This document shows positions 6,010-7,978 of a DNA stretch of 7,978 nucleotides, in pieces. The position numbers were made by a program, and so were the translations under genes. A model generated the notes under the pieces. That model was given only the letters and a program-made list of their open reading frames with translations, was not told where the DNA came from and ran no database searches. Origin of the DNA: an uncultured Roseiflexaceae bacterium. Lineage in GTDB: Bacteria > Chloroflexota > Chloroflexia > Chloroflexales > Roseiflexaceae. The stretch is taken from positions 1 through 7,978 of the forward strand of contig CAIZHO010000394.1 of the NCBI GenBank assembly GCA_903932805.1. The letters are read 5' to 3'. Position 1 is the first letter of the stretch. Every line of letters begins with the position of its first letter.

Positions 6010-6501
6010 ATGACACGCGTCGGGTACCGCATCTGGCAACTCTGGCGTGCATTGACCGGTCGACTCACCGCAGACGAGCATGTGTATGCGCAACAGACGC
6101 TCACACCTGCCGAATATGCATTGTTTGTACGCATGCCGCCCTATGATCAGCGCCACGGTATGGATGTGGCACGTGTCCTGGGGCGGCTCGGTGTGACCGA
6201 AGCGTCTGTTTTGGCGCTGGCGTTGCTCCATGACATCGGCAAAGTCGGTGACGACGGTCGTGCGTTATCATTATGGTGGTATGGGGTCAATGTGCTCGTA
6301 CGGCCGCTCCCGGTTTTGCGCGATTGGCTCCTGCCTCGGTATGAACCACTCCGCCGGAGTATGACGCACGAACAACGGAGTCTCGCAATGGCCAGCGCTG
6401 GTGGCGCACGGGCTGACGTCTGTGCACTGCTCGCAGTGCTTGCGCATGGTGGCGACGATGCGCGTATCGCGCTGTTTGCAGAGGCGGATGACCAGTGTTA
6501 A
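6010..6501 (+). CDS. HD-domain phosphohydrolase-like protein
   Basis: A 163-residue protein with a compact HD domain. His49 lies in YDQRHGMDVARVL, and the His74-Asp75 pair lies in LALALLHDIGKVGDDG. A late acidic/His cluster, LAHGGDD (144-150), may supply the last metal ligand. HD proteins are metal-dependent phosphohydrolases acting on nucleotides or cyclic dinucleotides; nothing here shows the substrate. The region between (WWYGVNVLVRPLPVLRDWLLP) is hydrophobic and may pack on a membrane or partner. The open frame reaches back to 5845 inside the sigma-factor gene, but that part is out of phase with the sigma reading frame and is not protein-like. I chose the ATG at 6010, with GGA eight bases upstream; the ATG at 6001 is an alternative three codons longer. 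It starts 22 bases after the sigma-factor stop, and its last seven bases overlap scpA, so the three genes are probably one operon. Confidence 0.8.
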   Translation: MTRVGYRIWQLWRALTGRLTADEHVYAQQTLTPAEYALFVRMPPYDQRHGMDVARVLGRLGVTEASVLALALLHDIGKVGDDGRALSLWWYGVNVLVRPLPVLRDWLLPRYEPLRRSMTHEQRSLAMASAGGARADVCALLAVLAHGGDDARIALFAEADDQC

Positions 6502-7250
6502 TTGATGCGCAAGACATCTATACGATACGACTCGACCAGTTCGAGGGTCCGCTGGATTTGCTGTTGCACCTGATTGAACGTGCCGAATTGGACATTACCA
6601 CGATTGCGCTGGCCCATGTCGCCGATCAATATCTGCGCTATGTGAGGGCAATGACGGATCGCAATGCAGGTCAGATGTCGTCATTCGTGTTTGTTGCGTC
6701 GCGGTTGTTGGTGATGAAATCTCGGGCAATCCTCCCCCAGACTCCCACGAGTGCGAGTGAACCCGACGAAAGCGTCGATCTGGTCAGACAATTGCGCGAA
6801 TATCAGCAATTCAAAGAAGCAGCGGCTTTTCTACGCGTGCGTGACCAAATGGGCCTGCAGCACTTCGCCAAAGCACCCTCGTTGCCGAATACGTCGGTCG
6901 CCAGCATGCCTCTGCGGATGACGTTGGATGACTTGTTGGGTGTGTGGCAGATGCGTATGAAGCTGGTTGATGCACCAGCGCCGACGATTCCCCTCCCGGC
7001 ACCCAAAATATTGACCGTGGGCGACGTGGTGACATCGATTCGTGAGCGGTTTTTGCGGATGCCACGATTTAGCTTCCTCGAATTACTGCCGCGTTCGCAG
7101 CCGACACGCGTCGATGTGGTGGTATCACTGTGGGCCGTGCTCGAAATGATCAAGCGGCGCGTTATCGTGGCCCATCAGGATGATATTTTTGGACCGATTA
7201 CAATCGAACAAGCCGCCGACATCCCGTCGACGCTCCAAATCGAAGACTGA
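6495..7250 (+). CDS. scpA: Segregation and condensation protein A
   Basis: A 251-residue ScpA, the kleisin subunit of the bacterial SMC-ScpA-ScpB condensin that compacts and separates sister chromosomes. The N-terminal signature is clear: LDQFEGPLDLLLHLIERAELDI (13-34), which includes the helix that binds the SMC neck. SSFVFVASRLLVMKSRAILP follows (62-81). A charged linker (82-100), LREYQQFKEAAAFL (100-113) and a variable proline-rich middle (about 157-172) come next. The protein ends in the winged-helix part that contacts the SMC head, VDVVVSLWAVLEMIKRRVIVAHQDDIFGPI (207-236). Length is normal for the family. The start is a GTG at 6495 inside the end of the HD gene (seven-base overlap), with GAGG ten bases upstream, pointing to translational coupling. 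scpB often follows scpA; here the next gene is on the other strand, so scpB must be elsewhere. Confidence 0.95.
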   Translation: MLIDAQDIYTIRLDQFEGPLDLLLHLIERAELDITTIALAHVADQYLRYVRAMTDRNAGQMSSFVFVASRLLVMKSRAILPQTPTSASEPDESVDLVRQLREYQQFKEAAAFLRVRDQMGLQHFAKAPSLPNTSVASMPLRMTLDDLLGVWQMRMKLVDAPAPTIPLPAPKILTVGDVVTSIRERFLRMPRFSFLELLPRSQPTRVDVVVSLWAVLEMIKRRVIVAHQDDIFGPITIEQAADIPSTLQIED

Positions 7251-7282
7251 GTCGGCGCAGGAGCATCTTGTTCATGCGAAAA

Positions 7283-7310
7283 CAGGCCCGTGGCATTTGC
7301 CACGGGCCTG
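7283..7310 (-). terminator. Terminator hairpin for the minus-strand reductase
   Basis: A perfect 12-base-pair stem: CAGGCCCGTGGC (7283-7294), loop ATTT (7295-7298), GCCACGGGCCTG (7299-7310). On the minus strand it is followed by a short U tract (TTTTCGC, read from 7282 downward), so it best fits the end of the reductase gene, whose stop is 20 bases away. On the plus strand no T tract follows. Termination of scpA here would rely on the hairpin alone. Confidence 0.7.
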
Positions 7311-7330
7311 CCCACGACCAGCATGGGTAC

Positions 7331-7927
7331 TCAAAGGGTACTGCTCCGCGGGGGAGCGCCGGTGCGTGTGTAATCTGCCATGATGACACCGGTGCTGGTC
7401 GCTTCGCAACGCGTCAGCGAAAACTCGGCAGGTATTGTGCCGTTTGTAAAGAGACGCTTGCCGGTCCCGAAGGTGATGGGGTGGATTTTGAGCCAGAACG
7501 CATCGATCAAGTCAGCTGCGAGCAGTGTCTGGACGAGCGTGGCGCTGCCATAGACGTGCAGGTCGTGCCCTGCGGTCTGCTTGATGGCAGCCACTTTGGC
7601 GGCCACATCCCCCGACAAGATGACGTTGGGCTGCCAGTGCGCGTGTGTCATTGTGTTTGAGGCGACATACTTGGTGGCACTGTTGACGCCAGGCCAGAAC
7701 GTGTGATTGGGCCAGTAGGGTGCCCAGATGTCGTAGGTGGTGCGCCCGATGAGCAAATCAAACGGCAAACCCATTTGCGCCCGGATGACCGCGGATTGGG
7801 CTTCGTCGGAGTAAGGACCGATCCAGCCACCGTGTGCGAAACCGCCACTGGTGTCTTCGTTGGGACCGCCTGGGCCCTGGATGACACCGTCGAGCGTGAT
7901 GAATTCGATGACGATGAGTTTGCGCAT
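7331..7927 (-). CDS. DHFR/RibD C-terminal-domain family reductase
   Basis: A 198-residue protein of the RibD_C/dihydrofolate-reductase-like family (the stand-alone YyaP/YwjB type), which uses the NADPH-binding fold of dihydrofolate reductase. The N-terminal strand MRKLIVIEFITLDGVIQGPGG (1-21) carries the family's 'S/T-L-D-G-V' motif. LLIGRTTYDIWAPYWP (58-73), DLHVYGSATLVQTLL (122-136), which matches the nucleotide-binding glycine turn, and HPITFGTGKRLF (149-160) follow in the usual order. The substrate of stand-alone members is generally unknown, and true DHFR or riboflavin activity is not implied. The ATG at 7927 has GAGG four bases upstream. No neighbour on the same strand is in view, so it seems to be a single-gene unit ending at the hairpin at 7283-7310. 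Confidence 0.88.
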   Translation of the reverse strand: MRKLIVIEFITLDGVIQGPGGPNEDTSGGFAHGGWIGPYSDEAQSAVIRAQMGLPFDLLIGRTTYDIWAPYWPNHTFWPGVNSATKYVASNTMTHAHWQPNVILSGDVAAKVAAIKQTAGHDLHVYGSATLVQTLLAADLIDAFWLKIHPITFGTGKRLFTNGTIPAEFSLTRCEATSTGVIMADYTRTGAPPRSSTL

Positions 7928-7941
7928 AGAACCTCGGTATT

Positions 7942-7955
7942 AGAAATCAGAAATC
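7942..7955. repeat. Short tandem repeat upstream of the reductase gene
   Basis: Two head-to-tail copies of AGAAATC (7942-7948 and 7949-7955) lie 15 bases upstream of the reductase start. It is the only AT-rich patch in the 51-base gap to the window edge, so the promoter of this gene probably lies in or beyond it. No clear -35/-10 pair is visible within the window. Confidence 0.3.
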
Positions 7956-7978
7956 AATGCGTCGAACGACCGTAAACC

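Noticed and set aside
5136..6134. 332-codon minus-strand open frame across the sigma-factor gene
   Set aside because: It lies opposite the conserved sigma regions 2-4; its translation has no recognisable domain and is explained by codon bias in the sense gene.
7283..7310. Use of this hairpin as a standard terminator for scpA
   Set aside because: On the plus strand the stem is followed by CCCACGACC without a T tract; the U tract is on the minus-strand side.
1..7978. Search for CRISPR arrays, insertion sequences, tRNA genes, toxin-antitoxin or defence genes
   Set aside because: I saw no regularly spaced repeats, transposase motifs, cloverleaf-like sequences or known defence-domain signatures; all large frames are explained by the housekeeping genes listed.

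Overview
The window is an ordinary chromosomal stretch of a moderately high-GC bacterium. Two things suggest a Chloroflexota member of the Chloroflexia type. The first is the pairing of a small SecG with a family-5 solute-binding protein. The second is the run of a primary-type sigma factor, a small HD-domain protein and ScpA. This is an inference from gene content and protein style and was not tested by any search. No mobile element, CRISPR array, tRNA or rRNA is visible.

Layout from left to right. (1) A minus-strand pair: an IolE-like TIM-barrel sugar isomerase/dehydratase (start revised to 1112) is followed 15 bases later by the first 54 codons of an endonuclease/exonuclease/phosphatase-family protein, which leaves the window at base 1. 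(2) A divergent intergenic region (1113-1265) carries an extended -10 promoter for the plus-strand unit secG - solute-binding protein (1266-3205). (3) A strong hairpin terminator (3224-3253) separates this unit from the convergent pyrF (3273-4091, minus strand). (4) A second divergent region (4092-4352) carries a near-consensus promoter. Downstream of it is an unusually long, hairpin-rich leader for the sigma factor, which also contains a possible 48-codon small ORF. (5) A plus-strand unit follows: sigma-70 factor, HD-domain phosphohydrolase and scpA (4353-7250), with the HD and scpA genes overlapping. (6) A convergent minus-strand DHFR/RibD-C-family reductase (7331-7927) has its own terminator hairpin at 7283-7310.

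Functionally the genes cover protein export (SecG), oligopeptide or nickel-type solute capture, pyrimidine synthesis (PyrF), transcription initiation (sigma factor) and chromosome condensation (ScpA). An inositol-type sugar isomerase unit and a reductase of unknown substrate sit at the edges. I found no convincing new multi-gene system. The least explained part is the 207-base leader between the sigma-factor promoter and its start codon. It holds a candidate small ORF with its own ribosome binding site and two perfect inverted repeats. Also notable are a pair of nearly identical extended -10 promoters in the two divergent intergenic regions and the roughly 215-residue non-conserved insert in the sigma factor.
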